A stretch of DNA of 64,000 nucleotides from Paragorgia papillata (GCA_035771165.1 JAWNZC010000324.1:975001-1039000); one strand, 5' to 3'. Shown: positions 47,201 through 62,229, counted from the first letter of the stretch. The notes: generated by a model not told the origin, from the letters alone. Program-made: numbers and translations.

Positions 47201-50200
47201 GGGTTTTATTCTTAGTTTTATAAAATAATCTACTTGTGCACCAGTCAATTAAGACTCAAAGTACGCTAAACCTTGACCTCTCTCACCCTACGACATATGT
47301 ATAGGTGAAGCACAGCTGATATGTGCTGTTGCACCGCATTGCCTCTCATGCCATAGTTAGAACTAGTTCCCACCTTGATAAAATATTTTTTAATTCAAAA
47401 GAAACAAGTCGTTTCAATAATTCAATCATTCGTAGACAAGATGGAGGAAGCACAGAAGCAGAAAGCAGATTGACGCCATATCCACTAGATCACATTAACT
47501 TGTTACTTATTTCGTTGCTACATCGCAAACATCGGCACACCTCCACTTTATTAGCTATGTAATTCGCTACTAACGTTTCGCGCGTTCATGAATCTGACGG
47601 AGTCTCAAAAGTGCGAATACATAGTCCGTCAGCCAGCCAGATACCTCTGTACAGGTACATAACGTTTACTGTTGTTATAGCAACGTCGACGCAAAAATAC
47701 AACAAATACTAGAATTTACTATCGCAAGTGAAGTGCTGCTTCAAATGGGACAAAAACCTTTAGCCTACTGCACAGGCAACTCTATGTAGTCTGTGGCCAA
47801 TGTAACACCCCCTCGCCCACTCCACCCAATATTGACCACTGCATGCGAGATTGCCCACTCCACCCAATATTGCCCACTGCATGCGAGATTGCCCACTCCA
47901 CCCAAGATTGCCCACTCCACCCAAGTTTGCCCATTCCACCCAAGTTTGCCCACTCCACCTGAGGTTGCCTACTCCACCCAAGATTGCCCACTCCATCCAA
48001 GATTGTCCACTCCACCCATCTTTGCCCACTCCACCCGATTTGGCCCACTCCACCCGAGTTTGCCCACTCCACCCGAGTTTGTCCACTCCACCCATGTTTG
48101 CCCACTCCACCCATGTTTGCCCACTCCACCCGATTTGGCCACTCCACCTGAGTTTGCCCACTCCACCCAAGTTTTCCCACTCCACCCAAGATTGCCCACT
48201 CCACCCGAGTTTGCCCACTGCACATGAGGTTGCCCACTCCACCCAAGGTTGCCCACTCCACCCGAGGTTGCCCACTCCACCCGAGGTTGCCCACTCCACC
48301 CAAAAAGAACCCACAGAGTTTCCTGCGAGGGAGACTTGAAAGTCCAAAAATGTAATATTAATTACAATAGACAGAGTATTTACACATTACTACAAGTTAC
48401 TATAACTTATCGCTTCACATGATATGGCAAGGGTTTTGACAGGATATACACATAATTAATATACAAATATTAAATAATCATGCCTCTTGCTCTACTGTCA
48501 GTGCAATCCCAAGTGGTTAACATGTTTTGACAAATCTAGAGCTTTAATAAAATTATACAGCAATGAATGTACCATTGAGCCCATCAGATTATTTTGCAGA
48601 ATTTGTATAAGTAAAAATACACACACGCCGATAGTAGTGTACGTCTGATCAGAATGCTGATCTGTGCAATTATACACGATGCACAATGAAGTGAGCCCAC
48701 ACCAATGTTGGTAATATACACCTAAAAATAAAAGAAAACAACCGCGAAGTCTCCTACCAATAAACACAGTTGTCAGTTGTAGAAACTAATATCTTACCTC
48801 GACAAGAGAAACTCTCCTCACCGAAATTGTAAGACAGTTCACAAGTGTGTTAACTTTTCAGAAGTTTACTAGAGAAGAAGAATATTCACCAGCACAGCTT
48901 GACTCATGGCATTGCCAATTTAGAAATTCCATCGCCGTCGTGGTGTTTAGAAACTTCGAACGCGTACATGCAATTTATCAGAGCAAATCCTTCTGGCGTA
49001 TGCGATGTAAGAAACTTCTACGTCACAAAACGTCATAAAATGGTCAACAAATAAATAAATAAACTCTCAAAATCGAGATTTCGTTGACTATACATAACTC
49101 GGCAAAGAGGTCTGGACATGATTCACAGGTAACCATGTCGAGATTAGTGACATTAGTTAGCGTCATTAGTATTGTCCCTTGTGTTTCAGTCTCATACTTG
49201 TAAATTTTAGAAGCATTGCTGGCTTTGCGGTATGCTTGTTTACTCTTAGCAAGACTACCGTACTTGATTTATATACTAATGCTCAATCAATTATTGTTTT
49301 GAAATGGTCAGTTCTGTTGTTTTAGTTGCTGTGTAGATGAAATTGCTGCAGAACATGTAAAAGCTGACCTCATTATTCATTTTGGTCCGTCTTGTTTGAG
49401 TCCGTAAGTGTATTAAATCGTAAACTTTACCGCAATCCTGTTATACCTTGTAAGAGGGTGTTTATATGGAGGCGAGCCAGCCTGGGTACCCGGGCTAGTC
49501 CGCTTTGTCGAGATCGTGCCTGTGCTAGTATTTCTTGTTAATTTTCATCTTGTGTTTATATGAGAGCCGAGTCAGCCCACCTAGCCGAGATCTCGCTTTG
49601 TGAGACCGATGTAAACACGATTGCCCGTCTGGCTCGCCTATCCGGGCTGGCATTAAAAGATTCGTACACGCGACAAAATCTGTTTTTATCAGCTTTTTTC
49701 GACATATTAACAATTCACAAGTTCCGCTTGTTCATGTACAGTCCATATTTAAAACAATGAGACTTCGTGTCTTACCAGAACTGATAAATTACGCAATTAG
49801 CACAACAAGCAAGCGAGCTAGCCCTTCCCATGTAAACACAATAAAAATCATCTCGGCAAAGCGGGTTAGCTCGGGTACCCAGGCTGGCTCGCGTTCATAT
49901 AAAACCCTCTAAGTGTTGCGTGGTGTTATAGCGCACTGCCTCGCACCGCCGATTCCTGTCGTCTACACACGTAAAAATAGGTACGCATTGCGTTCATGCG
50001 TCTTCGTTTAGGACTACCAGTATAACATCACAAGCACCAGTGAAGAGAAAAATCAGATCCGATTAATCGGATCGTGTGAATAGGCGTTTTGACTGAAATA
50101 ATCATAGACACCGATTGTGTAATTAATATAACATTAGAGCGCACAGTAATATAATACCAAAACAGGAAATGGCCAATTTAATTTGATGAAATACATAAAA

Positions 50201-52664
50201 ACGTTTACAGAGTATTTATTGATATTTGACCGGATTAGTATGTAACCCCGCGAAAACCCCTGGAAGCACAGGAGAGATCAACTACAACTCTACTCGCATG
50301 AGTTCCAAACTCGACAACGGGGTCATTCCCAAGCGGTCACCCATGCAAATACTAACCCTGTCTAACCGGGCTTAACGTTTTAGTGAGAGGCAGCGCGCTG
50401 ACAGCACACGCCACCCGTGCTATAACGGCAACGCGACGTAATAAACGAGTTATCGTACAACAGAGATAAACCAGCTTCCAGAAATTAGAAGTTTATTCAA
50501 ACTCTGATAATGAAAACAAGGTGAAGGTTAACTTTTCAGATTTTGGAAAGTTACAGCTGATTGGTCCATCACATGGAACGGAATGTTGTCCTCCAAGAAG
50601 CAGGCGTTTGTGGGAGCGGGTTTACCGCCCGCCTAAAAACGACTGCGAGGGCAACCTCGTACCCAGTACCTTCTCAAAATGGCTGGGCGGAGAGAAGACG
50701 CTGACAAAGGCTGGTCACGTGATACCAATAATTTTGGAATATTTTGATGAGTGACTCACACTGTACCGGGGTGCGCGGTACAGTCACTGATAAACAGAGT
50801 ATAGTTGGCTTGCGCTTGTAAAACTATTCAGCGAACTATTTAGGCACTCAAGAATAACCAAACCGTACAAATAACAAGACATTCTCTTAACAAGTTTATC
50901 AAATCAGTTAATGACCGTGTTTAGTAAGAAGCGTCTACACTACAACATATTTGCTTTATTATGCAAGCAAGAAGTGTTCATTAATATTTCGGTTTCTGGA
51001 CTTTCCGAATCTAATTTAAAAAGTTTAGAAATATACAAAATCAAAGTCTTCAGTGCTGATCTATAATGTTCGTCGATCGTAGTATCGGTTGTTGATCGAA
51101 TATTTGTATTAAAGTACAACCTCAAAGTCAACGAGGACAGCAGATTCGAATATGCCGTTTGAGTATAAATCAACACATACAACAATTAAATTTCCACAAA
51201 TCCAAAACGTGTGGACAAAAAACATAAATGTGCCATACTGGACGGTAAATATACTTCTAACAATCACCAGCATTCGAATATTTTTAGTGTATGTATCAGT
51301 ACCTGTAACCGCAGAGCGGGTTTCTGTTTATCAGTTTATGATCGTTCGTCGCCTTCGGCTTCATTTCTGGCGATTGAAGGCAACAAATATGAATTATCCA
51401 GAAAATGTCGTTAAATTTGAAATATATCTAATTTATCGCTCGAATTTAAACCGGACTTGCAACAACCTTGACGTTTATAAGAACCGAATCAACCGCTCCC
51501 CCCAGGACGGGCGAAGCTCAAATTATCCACGTGACCAAATACTCCAAGAATCGTGGAGTATTTGGGAATCACGTGACCAGCCTTTGCCAGGGTCTTCTCC
51601 TCTCGCCATTTTGAAAGCAGAGAAGACCCTGGGTACGAGGTTGCTGCGAGGGAGGCTAGAGAAGATGCGGCGAGGCAAGGCGGGTAAGGCTGGAGATCAC
51701 GTGACGAAATATTCCAATATATTTGGAAAATGTTCCCGCCAGTTCAAAACATTGAGTCTGTGCAAACGAATTGTGGAAGCCAGACAAAGTATTGTATTCT
51801 TTGATCTTTCAAGCGTGCTGAACTCACCAGAAAATCTTCTAAATGTATCGAAAAAATTTTTAACGTGCTCCCGCCAAAATCCATCCTTTGCCCATTAAGG
51901 CATTCATCTTCTCACGAACGTTCTGCAGTCCCTGCAGACGAGGTTGATGTGCAAGAGGTCCATAGCCAAAGGGTCAATCGTTGATTGTTCGCGAGTGTAG
52001 TGACACTACAGTACTGTTGTGACCATCCGTCTAGTTGTGAATAATACTATGTCGTTCGATTTAGCATGGAGATAGAATGTTTATTGAAAAGTTTTGGATC
52101 GTTGAAAACTTGAAATGCTTGTTACGTCATTTGAAATGCTTAATTCCTTTATATTCATTCTGATTGCAATTGTTATTCACTCTTTTTTTTAACTAGAACA
52201 GAGCGTATTCCAGTGCTGTTTATCTTTGGCAAAGAGCCGATCAGCATTAACAGTTGCTGTCAGTCATTTAAGGATTCCATTTTGGACCGAGATTCTAGAA
52301 TTCTTATTATTTATGAAGTTGTTTATCATCACGCCATAAGTAAGAAACATACACTGTTTACTACTTTACTGTATATATATATATATATATATAGTTCAAT
52401 CTACAGACACGGTGATTCGCTGTACTACAGCTCATCAGTGTAGCTTGGAACAATCTGAATAAATTTCATCAATTATTTGTACACATGCGATCGTCGGTGA
52501 CAACCGCATGTGGGACAGCATCGGTGAAGTACATTCAGATAGCGTGAAGTGCGCATGGGCCCAGAGTGCTCAAACTTCCACAAGGGTAGTGAGCGTTGCA
52601 TTATCGCTAATAGGTACCCACGGCAACTTCACAGAGTGCTCAACAACACCGAAGTGAAGGAGCG

Positions 52665-52762
<98 letters not shown>

Positions 52763-55700
52763 AATAGATGATCTTGACGAGTTAAACAAATTATGTCGAC
52801 AACGCTCACGTTCATTCAGCTTTTACACGTTTTACTTCAATTAGTCTCAAACAATGAAGTAATATATCATACACGAGAAGCCGTGTATTATTTGATTTGA
52901 AAACACCGAGAAGTGTGTTGAAAAACGAGGCGATAGCCGAGTTTTCTCACTCACTTCGTGGTGTTTTTAAATCAGATAATAAATGGCTTTGGAGTGTATG
53001 GTATACCTTCTCAAATAAATCAGTATTTTAAGAGAAATTTGAGCGTTTATGGGCGTTTATTACCACATTTCACAACAACGTCTTGGTAACTAATTTCCAT
53101 ATTATGTTTTCCTCATGAATTATTAATGATTTGAGAACTCTATATACAAAACGCCAACTCCCAGTTATTGATTAGTCAAAAAAAAATGGCAAGCATTCCT
53201 GCACGATAAAAATTATCCATCCATTGCCATATAAAAATAACCCGTTTCAATAAAATAATTTATTTTAAGTAAGTGCTTGGCATTGAGAGTTATTAATGGA
53301 GACAATTTAGATTGACTAATCTGTTAATTCGCTAACGTCTAACCGCCGCCCGACGTTTGAGGTTACACGTTCGCGGTTTAAAGGACATTGGCAATAAAAG
53401 TTAAGTTTGTCTAATTTGAAAGAACTCGTAAAATTGTAATAGAAGATCTTTTACAACTTTATTTAATCTTTCTTCATTTTCAAGATATTCCAGTTTGTTT
53501 GATATGTAAATTAAATGGTCTCTGACGTCAGGAGCAGGGTACAGTATTTTCACAACTAGAAAAATCAGTTATATTTCGAAGTTTGTTTAACGAAATAACT
53601 GTGCACATCAAAACGCCTTGTGACACTAAACATTTTATGTTGAGCAATCATATAGAGGTGTAAGTGATTTTGTAATGTATGAAAATACTGCACCCTGCTA
53701 TTGACGACAGAGATCATCTAATTTACATATCAAACAAACTGAAATATTTTAAAAACGAAGAAAGATATAAAAAAGTTGTTAAAGATCTTCTATTACAATT
53801 TTACGAGTTCTTTCAAATTAGACAAACTTCATTTTTATTACCGGTACACGTTTTCGACGGCAAAAGGTTAGTTACGTCTTCATTGTCTGCCTACATGGAG
53901 TTTGCATTGTCTCACGTATGAGTGCATGCTTTTGATATACAATTTAAGTACTTTTTTTTATTTGCTATGAATTATAAGAGCAACGTTTGAAGCATGTACA
54001 CTGTATATAACACCGCTGGGTGAGGGAGAATTCTGATTGGTCAGAATATTGATTTTGATTGAGGGCAAATTAGTGTTGGGTCTTCCGCATCGTTCGCTAT
54101 TCTTCCACGCTTCACGGGTTTCATAAATCACATTTCGAAAGTTGTCAAAACATTGAGCTCACGTTCTGATTGGTTCTCTTAAACAAACATATTCGGTGGC
54201 GGAATTCAAAAACACATGGTTTTTGGGCAGGCGGCATTTCCCGTTGCCCACCTACCGCCCGCGTGCGAACCCCCTAGTACCGCCAGCTACGCAGGCTAAC
54301 ATTAAACAGCAAACCGCAAAATGGACTTCGCTGTTTGCGGTAAACGTGAATCTAAAGGTCTCTATAAATGATTAAATATGTCACCGAAAGCCGAGGGAGG
54401 GTTTGTGGAAGAAGAGAGACTCTTCTGTTAACAGTGTTCACATCACTATTTCTTTAGCAGTGTGCCAATCTGCTAGCATCATGATTACTGGATGGGAGAC
54501 GTTTAGAACTAAACGTCTCTCGTCCAGTATTAATGAGGGAAGTACGACATTAATCGTCCCTCTTGAAAGTTGAAACAAGGGATTTCGAGGTGACCATGTA
54601 ATTATTACATTAATATGTTGTTGGGCCTCGGTTACTAACTTTAGCTTAGTTACCGTCTTCGAGGTAACTAACCTGCTTAGTTTATTCATGATACAGACGA
54701 CATTTGTCCTTATTTAACAAAACAATAGTATTCTAGACGTAGTTTTAAAGCGATATAGTTACTATAGGTCATTTAATATGCAAGGTAACTAACCTATATA
54801 ATAATTAACCGCGACACATCAAAGATAATTTTTGCATGAATAAACTAAATGTTTGTTACTGCACTCGTTTAGTCTTTAGCTGATGTGGAGTGCATGAATG
54901 GCAAAGCCACTTGCTTGCTCTTTTTTGAACGATACTCTATGCATTTTTGTGCTACCATTCACCACAGAGATCGCACGAAATCAATATTTTATTTTAATAT
55001 TTACATAAATTACGATAAGGCAACCGACTGCATGTAAATGAAGTTTCTATAAATCCATGGTACAAAAAAATATAAGTGATCGCTTACGATCGAATCGTTG
55101 GCAATTGGTTGTATATAAACACAGTAAAAATCACAAAGCAAGCTCCGTGATGTCCTTCCTATATCAACGTGTGAGATAGACTTGTGAAACGTTTTCAAAA
55201 ACGTATTGTGAAATTAACGTTTTCAAAAACGTATCGGTTTTGACACGTTTTTGTACTAGGGACCATGTAAACGTAGCTCTTACGTCATGAATTGGGTCCG
55301 TTTAACAATTAGTCACTGAAGTCGAGGTGACCATCGGTGAATATTTACCCAATAGTTATATACCAATAATATATAGCGATATAGTTACCGAAACTGAGGT
55401 GACTAATTGTTTTAGTATAATTTCAGTGGTCGATAAAAACCAGTATTAAGTTGAAACAACAACTTAGTCTTTCAAACAACTGCTTTCATTTTAACAGTAG
55501 TGATTCTGTCTATTCGCAGACGATGTTTGCAAGCCATGACAGTCTTTGTCAGTGAATAACTTCAAAAAGAGTAGACAACATCCGAATTTGGAGCTGAACT
55601 TGTACAAAAATTAAAATTAATGCTGAAACGACTTTTATTCTGGGGTTTTGACTTCTGTGTTGCGGACTTTTATGCACTTAATTCATGTCAAATTGTCAAT

Positions 55701-58700
55701 ATGTTCTTCACTCAATTAAATTTTCGAAAACATCGCTACGCCGCTACGACCAAAATCTAACCAAAACTTACTACAAAATACGAAGAATTATAGAAAATAC
55801 ACTTAAATTTTGTTTTTATGCATGATATTTGATGTGTACAGCATCTCAGTGATAAATTAGTTTAATATTATGCTGCTTCGTTTGTTTCAACAACTACAGA
55901 CCCCATTTTGAAAAAAAGAATCAACACTTCAATGAATCGATAAATTCTAAAATATCATACTTCAAAATGACATCTCCAAGGGGAGGCTGAAACGAGTAAA
56001 GTCAGTTCAATTTCGAATAAGTACCAGTCTCTTCTCAAAACTACATTTGAAGAACAATTTCTTGTGATGCAATAGTCTCCGCGATATAGGCGGTGACTAT
56101 CGTCTCAGGGTCACTGCTCAGTTGACCAATCAAAATGCAGGAATCTTTGAATTTACCTCTGGAATTGTATAGATAAATAAATTAAAAATAAATAGATTAA
56201 ATAGGCATAGCCCACAGAGGTGAAAACGATTATTAAAAGAAAAAAGACAGGTTAAAAACTAGTTGAAAACAAGTGTTTCGAGATTTATGCCGTTAACTAA
56301 AATCCAAAATTCTGAAAAGATGATGTGGAAATACCAATGTTTTGCAACCGTGACCCTTTTTAAATTATAACTTTTAAATTCTTTCCAAATACTAGCGTTT
56401 GTGACTCGTTATATTAGTTGTGGAAAAGTGCTCACTGCAAAGACAATTGTTAACGTTGCTGTTGTTAAAGGGTATTGGCAATAAAAATTCAGTTTGTCTC
56501 ATTTGAAATAACTCGCCAAATGGTATAAGAAGACCTTTTACACGTTTTCCGTATCTGTTTTGGTTTTGGAAATATTTGGACCAAAGACAGCCTGCTGTCC
56601 GCCAACCTTATGACATTATGAGCTAGAAACTCGATTTTGTTGCGCTATTTCCATTTTAAATTGACCCACAACATTTAAAAAGCCTTCCGTGGAAATGTGG
56701 TCACCCACGGAGTAGTTTCATCAGGTTTACCCTGGTTGTGACGTCACCAATTTCCTAGTTAATTAGACCCAATATTACAACAAGATGGCGGACAGCACGC
56801 TGTCTTTGCCTCTTTGGTCGAAATATTTCCCAAACCAAAACAGATAAGGAAAAATTGTAAAAGGTCTTCTTATACCATTTGACGAGTTCTTTCAAATGAG
56901 ACAAACTTAATTTTTATTGCCAATGTTCTTTAAATGAGAAACTTGTTAACGTTGCGGTTTTAAAATGAGGAAGGGAACAAGCCTATCCAACAGGACATTT
57001 ACTCTTGGAGCTTCTTTTGCGATTTTTACTGTCTTTACAATCACACACTTATATTGAGATGTCCTACTCAAACTTCTACATTTAATTATATATAGCTTTG
57101 AAAGTTTCAGACTGAAAGTCTCTTTGCGAACAAAAACCCGTTCAATTGACCCTACCGAAAAAGATGGCGACTTGTTCATTTAATCATAATCGTTTGCGTG
57201 CAGTAAATATTGTTTCTTGCAGAATTATTGGAAGATATGGTTTTAAAACGATGAACTTTGGTAGGAATGAAGCTCTTGCTTACTTAATCCATCTTAGCAT
57301 GATAAACAATTTTTAGTTGTTATTTGAGCTGATTTGAGGTCGCAAAGCATTGTGGTTGCAAAGCATTGTGGTTAAATGTACTATCCCCATCTTTTTCGGT
57401 GCCGTCAATTGCAAATAACTAACAAATTAAGATTAAAGCGCCAAAAACTCGCTGTATAAATATGGGGGGCGGGGGGGAATTTCCGAGTTTCCTATAAAGA
57501 GAGGGCGAAATTCTTAGGAAATGTGCACCCCTAAGGGACATTAGGGACTCTTAGCAAACTGACAACGGGAACGTCAGTGACGACGTCCTTTATGCAATGT
57601 AAAATCCAAAAAATGAATTCATGCATCGTCCTCGTTGTACATGTTACCTCAACGAAATCATCTTAGCGTACGCAGAACGACGTATTACACAGTGAAAGTT
57701 GTTGGGTGAGTTTGACGTGAACCATTATTAAACACCACCTTTCAAAGATTCCAAACAAAGCTAGAACGAAGCGAGCAATCTGAGTTGCGACATTTAAAAT
57801 AAATCATGCATCACTGAAACGGCAATTTCATGGACTTGATATATATGTTTCGACCTTCGAAAAGCTTTAGAGTCTCTAATAAAAGATGCTGTCCCCTATA
57901 TGTTAACGTCAAATTCACCCAACAGCTTTCACTGTTCAATGTGTTAAGGGTACGTCGTCCTGAATACGTGCATGAACATGCATCAGTTGACGTTGTATGC
58001 ACAACGAGGACGGTGCAGCGATTACTCTTGGGACTTCAAATTGTTCATTGCCTTTGTTTTAGATGTAAATTTCTTTTTGTACGAAGGACGTTATCACGAC
58101 GTTCCCGTTGTGTTTGCTATTATTATGGGTGCGGATTTCTTGAGACACCAAATCCGCACCGATGCAGGCTTAGACTGGTCATTGGGTAAATTTTTGTGCC
58201 GTGTAAACGGGGTATTTGATAGTAGAGATCTTAAGCAAGCTAGGATGACGACGGCAATTAAGTTACTGCGTTTAAAAGAAACCATGGATCAGCACATCGT
58301 ATATTGTATGCTTTATGTATTTTGTAAGATCTTTAAAAGGCAGCCATAGCCTCGACAACGTGACCTATGATAGATTAACGCCAACGTAAACTAACAACTT
58401 TTTCTGTCCCTTGCCACAACGTCGTCTTGAAAACGTGAAAACGCTTAAGTTGACGTTGTGTGTGCAACGAGGACGGTGTTGGGATTACTCTTGGGATTGC
58501 AAATTATTCAACGCTTTGTTTTGGTTGAAAAATACTATTGTATACTTGGGTCGTCGTCGTGACGTTCGCGTTGTGCTTGCTTAAGGTCCCTAATCTTGGG
58601 CATAAAAAGCCGCCTCATTTAATAATGTCTTCAATAATTACCATTTTAATGCCCACTTTTTTCTGCAGATGAAATTTGCGCGAGCCTTGCATTGGAGTAC

Positions 58701-60917
58701 AAATATATTATTCGAGCGTCTGTGGATTGTCTGGACCCTGAAGATTTTTGTTGCCAAAGAAATGCTACGACTAAAGTCGAGAACAGTGGTGAAGTTCTTT
58801 CAAAAGATTCTCATGGATGCCAGGATAATAGTGGATGTGCTCGATCAGAGAGCTGTAAAACTGTTCCAGTCGAAGAGTTACAGCAGCTGTCTATTACTAC
58901 TGAGACCGGAGGGAGGAAAAAACATTGTAGGTATGTAGATGTATGTATATTATGCATATACGAGTCGAAGCACTCCGGGGTCGAGTCACGGGCCGAATTG
59001 AGTCATTTAAGTGGCTGGTCGAGTCGAGTCAAGTCATTTGGAGCACGGATGGCGTGTGCTGTTAGGGCGCTGCCTCTCACCAATAGTTAAGCCCGGTTAA
59101 GACTGGGTTAGTACTTGGATGGGTGACCGTCTGGGAATAATCCCGTTCTCGAGTTTGGACCATGTGAGTAGAATTTAGTGTTGATCTCTCCTGTGCTTTG
59201 AGGGGTCTTTTTCGTCCGTAAAATCAGCACCATCTGGGATAGGAGTGGCGCCCAACACTGCCTACGCAACACACTACTTTTATTTCACTGTTTGCAAATC
59301 ATTTAAGTGGCTGGTCGAGTTGAGTCAAGTCATTTAATAAGTGTCTGGTCGAGTTGAGTCAAGCCATTTAAGTGTATGGTCGAGTTAAGTCAAGTCATTT
59401 AAGTGTCTGGTTGAGTTGAGTCAAGCCATTTAACTGCCTGGTCGAGTTGGGTCAAGTCATTTAAGTGTCTGGTTGAGTTGAGTCAAGTCATTTAAGTGTC
59501 TGGTCGAGTTGAGTCAAGTCATTTAAGTGTCTGGTTAAGTTGAGTCAAACGATTTAACTGCCTGGTCGAGTTGGGTCAAATCATTTTAGGGGGCGATTAC
59601 ATGGACCGGGCTAGCCCGCTTTATATATAAAACACATGTTGTTTTAACATTTCGATTACATGGCAAGCGGGCTAGCCCGGTTTGCCGGGATCCCGCTTGT
59701 CGCAACCGGGCTAGCCCGGTTAACCGGGATGAAAATGTCCATGTAATCGTTTTCAGCCCGGCAAACCGGGATGAAAAACTGTTGAACTCGCTTCGATACG
59801 CGTTCGTTTGCTTGACTGTGTGAATAAATAGTGCTGAAAGGAACTGAAATAGAACATCAACGTTGTTTGTGTGTTTTGTGATCAAAGCGAAGATTTAATA
59901 AATTAATTAGTCTTCGTGAAGACGCTTTCCTGGGTTAGCTAAGACTTTAACAATCTTTTTAATAACGATGGGCTTACAAAATAAATAATAGACTAATTAG
60001 TGTAAAACTGAAGTAAAACTAACGTAGCTTTGCCCTTATTTACTTGATAATTGCGAATTTCGGCCTGAAATCATCCCGGCTTACCGGGCTAGCCCGCTCC
60101 ATGTAATCGTTTTGTAAACTCATCCCGGTTAACCGGGCTAGCCCGGTTAACCGGGCCAGCCCGGTCCATGTAATCGCCCCCTAAGTGTCTGGTCGAGTTG
60201 AGTCAAGTCATTTAAGTGTCTGGTCGAGTTGAGTCAAGTCATTTAAGTGTTTGGTCGAGTTGAGTCAAGCCATTTAACTGCCTGGTCGAGTTGAGTCAAG
60301 TGTCTGGTCGAGTTGAGTCAAGTGTCTGGTCGAGTTGAGTTGAGTCGAGCCATTTAAGTGTCTGGTCGAGTTGAGTTGAGTTGAGTCGAGCCATTTAAGT
60401 GTCTGGTCGAGTTGAGTCGAGCCATTTAAGTGTCTGGTCGTGTGGAGTAAAGTCATTGAAGTGTCTGGTCGAGTTGAGTCTTAATTGCAAGTCATTTAAG
60501 TGTCTGGTTGAGTTGAATCATTTAAGTATCTGTGCGTTGATCGCTGAGACTCCGGGATTGTGTTGCTTTTTAAAATTATTTAAAATAATTACCGAGCTCA
60601 GAATAGTTGATTTAATTTTTCTCAAGGTTTGGCCGGACATTTACTTTAGCAGAAGGATTCTCAATAGAAGATTATATTGTATTTTATATTGGTAAAGAAA
60701 GTCTCACTCTGACTAATTACATGATGACGTACAACAAATGCAAGGTATGAGGCCAGAAATCACAGACTAATTTAAAAGCTTGGTTTCCAATTGCACCAAA
60801 GAGTATAGCTGTTTGTATATGGATGGATTTCTGGTCAACAACCTAGACGCAAATTTAGTTCGAATACACAACAGACAGTCGGACGGACGGACGGACGGAC
60901 GGACGGACGGACGGACG

Positions 60918-60968
<51 letters not shown>

Positions 60969-62161
60969 CGAAGCGAAAACCATCTCCCGGCGGAGGTAAA
61001 TAGCATCTTCGACATTAAATACTCTAATGGGTTTAACTAATATAGCAGATGTGACGTTTCAAAATGACTTCTCCTTTCTGCTACAGATAATAGCATTGTG
61101 GGCTCAGAATCTGACAATCACGGCGGCATAATACGACTAAAAGTGCAGATATCGAGAATTCTCACCAATCATATTATAAATATAATTATTCTTCTGTTGT
61201 TTTGTAGTTTTTCTCATATAATCCCGAGAGCGATGTTTTTCGCAAAGAAACTATAAACGTGAACCGCATGCTTATGAAAAGGTTTGAAATTGTCGTAGAT
61301 GTTTGTGTTTTAGTTAATTTAGAACTTGCATGTTATTGCCTGGGTCGGAACCTTGAAAAATGTTCCTCGGATCTTAAATTTGCCTTACTAAATTTATGTT
61401 CCTCAAAATGTTCTCGTATCATTTTCTTGTCGTATGAGTATAAAACCGGGAAATTTTGAAAAAAATTGACCAGCAGTTCCACGCTCTATTTCTTGATTTC
61501 CTTGTTCTTGAATGCACAATTAAGGTTCCTCCACGCATGCATAAGGAGATATGCTAATGAACATAATAACAACAAGATGCCTGCTCAGGCGTACACTCGG
61601 GCAACTGATTTGTGCAACCTTGGCATATTGTGCACATCAACTAGAAAAGCTGTGAAACAGCGTGCGTTCTCATATGCGTTTGTTAAAAGACTCTCAAAAA
61701 CAATCAAGCAATGTATAGTTATGTAGAACCACACCGAGACTGTTTGATTGTATGGTTAGAAACTGTTTTCAGTTCTAGATTTGCGATTAATAAATTAGGA
61801 TAAATCTGCTTCTTGCTAGAGTGCGTACGGTGACAAATCAAACGAGATGTTTTATATATGATCTTATATGAAGTACAAAAGTGCATGCAGCGTTTGCTGA
61901 TGAAAACATTAAACAACAGGCATTTTTCGAATGAGGAATAACAACGGATCTTAATACTTTCCGTAGACAAAACCTATAGTTCTCGATTCGGAAAATTCGA
62001 GCGATCATTTCGATATAGAACAAGCAGAAAATATTTTAACATGTTTTGTAACACACCTTTCCAAATGTAACCCGACACCTACGTGATATCTAGACATGCA
62101 AACAGTTCAACATATAAATATTTATATTTTTGACATTATTTGGTACTTATTATACACTTAG

Positions 62162-62229
<68 letters not shown>

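Larger units (their letters stand above)
58962..60535. repeat. 31-bp satellite array with two insertions
   Basis: The unit reads TCATTTAAGTGTCTGGTCGA then GTTGAGTCAAG. It runs 58962-59046, 59288-59588 and 60182-60535, interrupted by a 5S SINE and a TA-flanked MITE. Units near 60290-60420 are shortened. It fills most of DPH2 intron 5 and ends ~90 bases before exon 6. Confidence 0.9.

Noticed and set aside
47812..48302. Array resembling a CRISPR at first sight
   Set aside because: Units are contiguous 19-mers without unique spacers, in a eukaryotic intron.
47760..48347. Overlapping open frames of 100-195 codons on both strands
   Set aside because: They arise from the 19-bp minisatellite, whose unit has no stop codons; the encoded peptides are the same repeat in shifted frames.
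51152..51898. 248-codon plus-strand frame
   Set aside because: No domain, mixed repeat content and no conserved motif; likely chance in DPH2 intron 3.
57830..58349. Two open frames of 119 and 125 codons
   Set aside because: They fall in a repeat with inverted ends and internal duplications; no protein family is recognised.
59080..59150. 5S rRNA gene
   Set aside because: Only the 3' half of 5S is present, fused to a SINE body that recurs in several copies.
60399..60695. 98-codon plus-strand frame over the satellite end
   Set aside because: It uses a different frame from DPH2 exon 6 and starts in satellite repeats.
61086..61140. Candidate DPH2 exon after CTACAG (ATAATAGCATTG...)
   Set aside because: It gives an in-frame stop when joined to exon 5 or exon 6; the exon at 61208 joins exon 6 in phase and matches the family.
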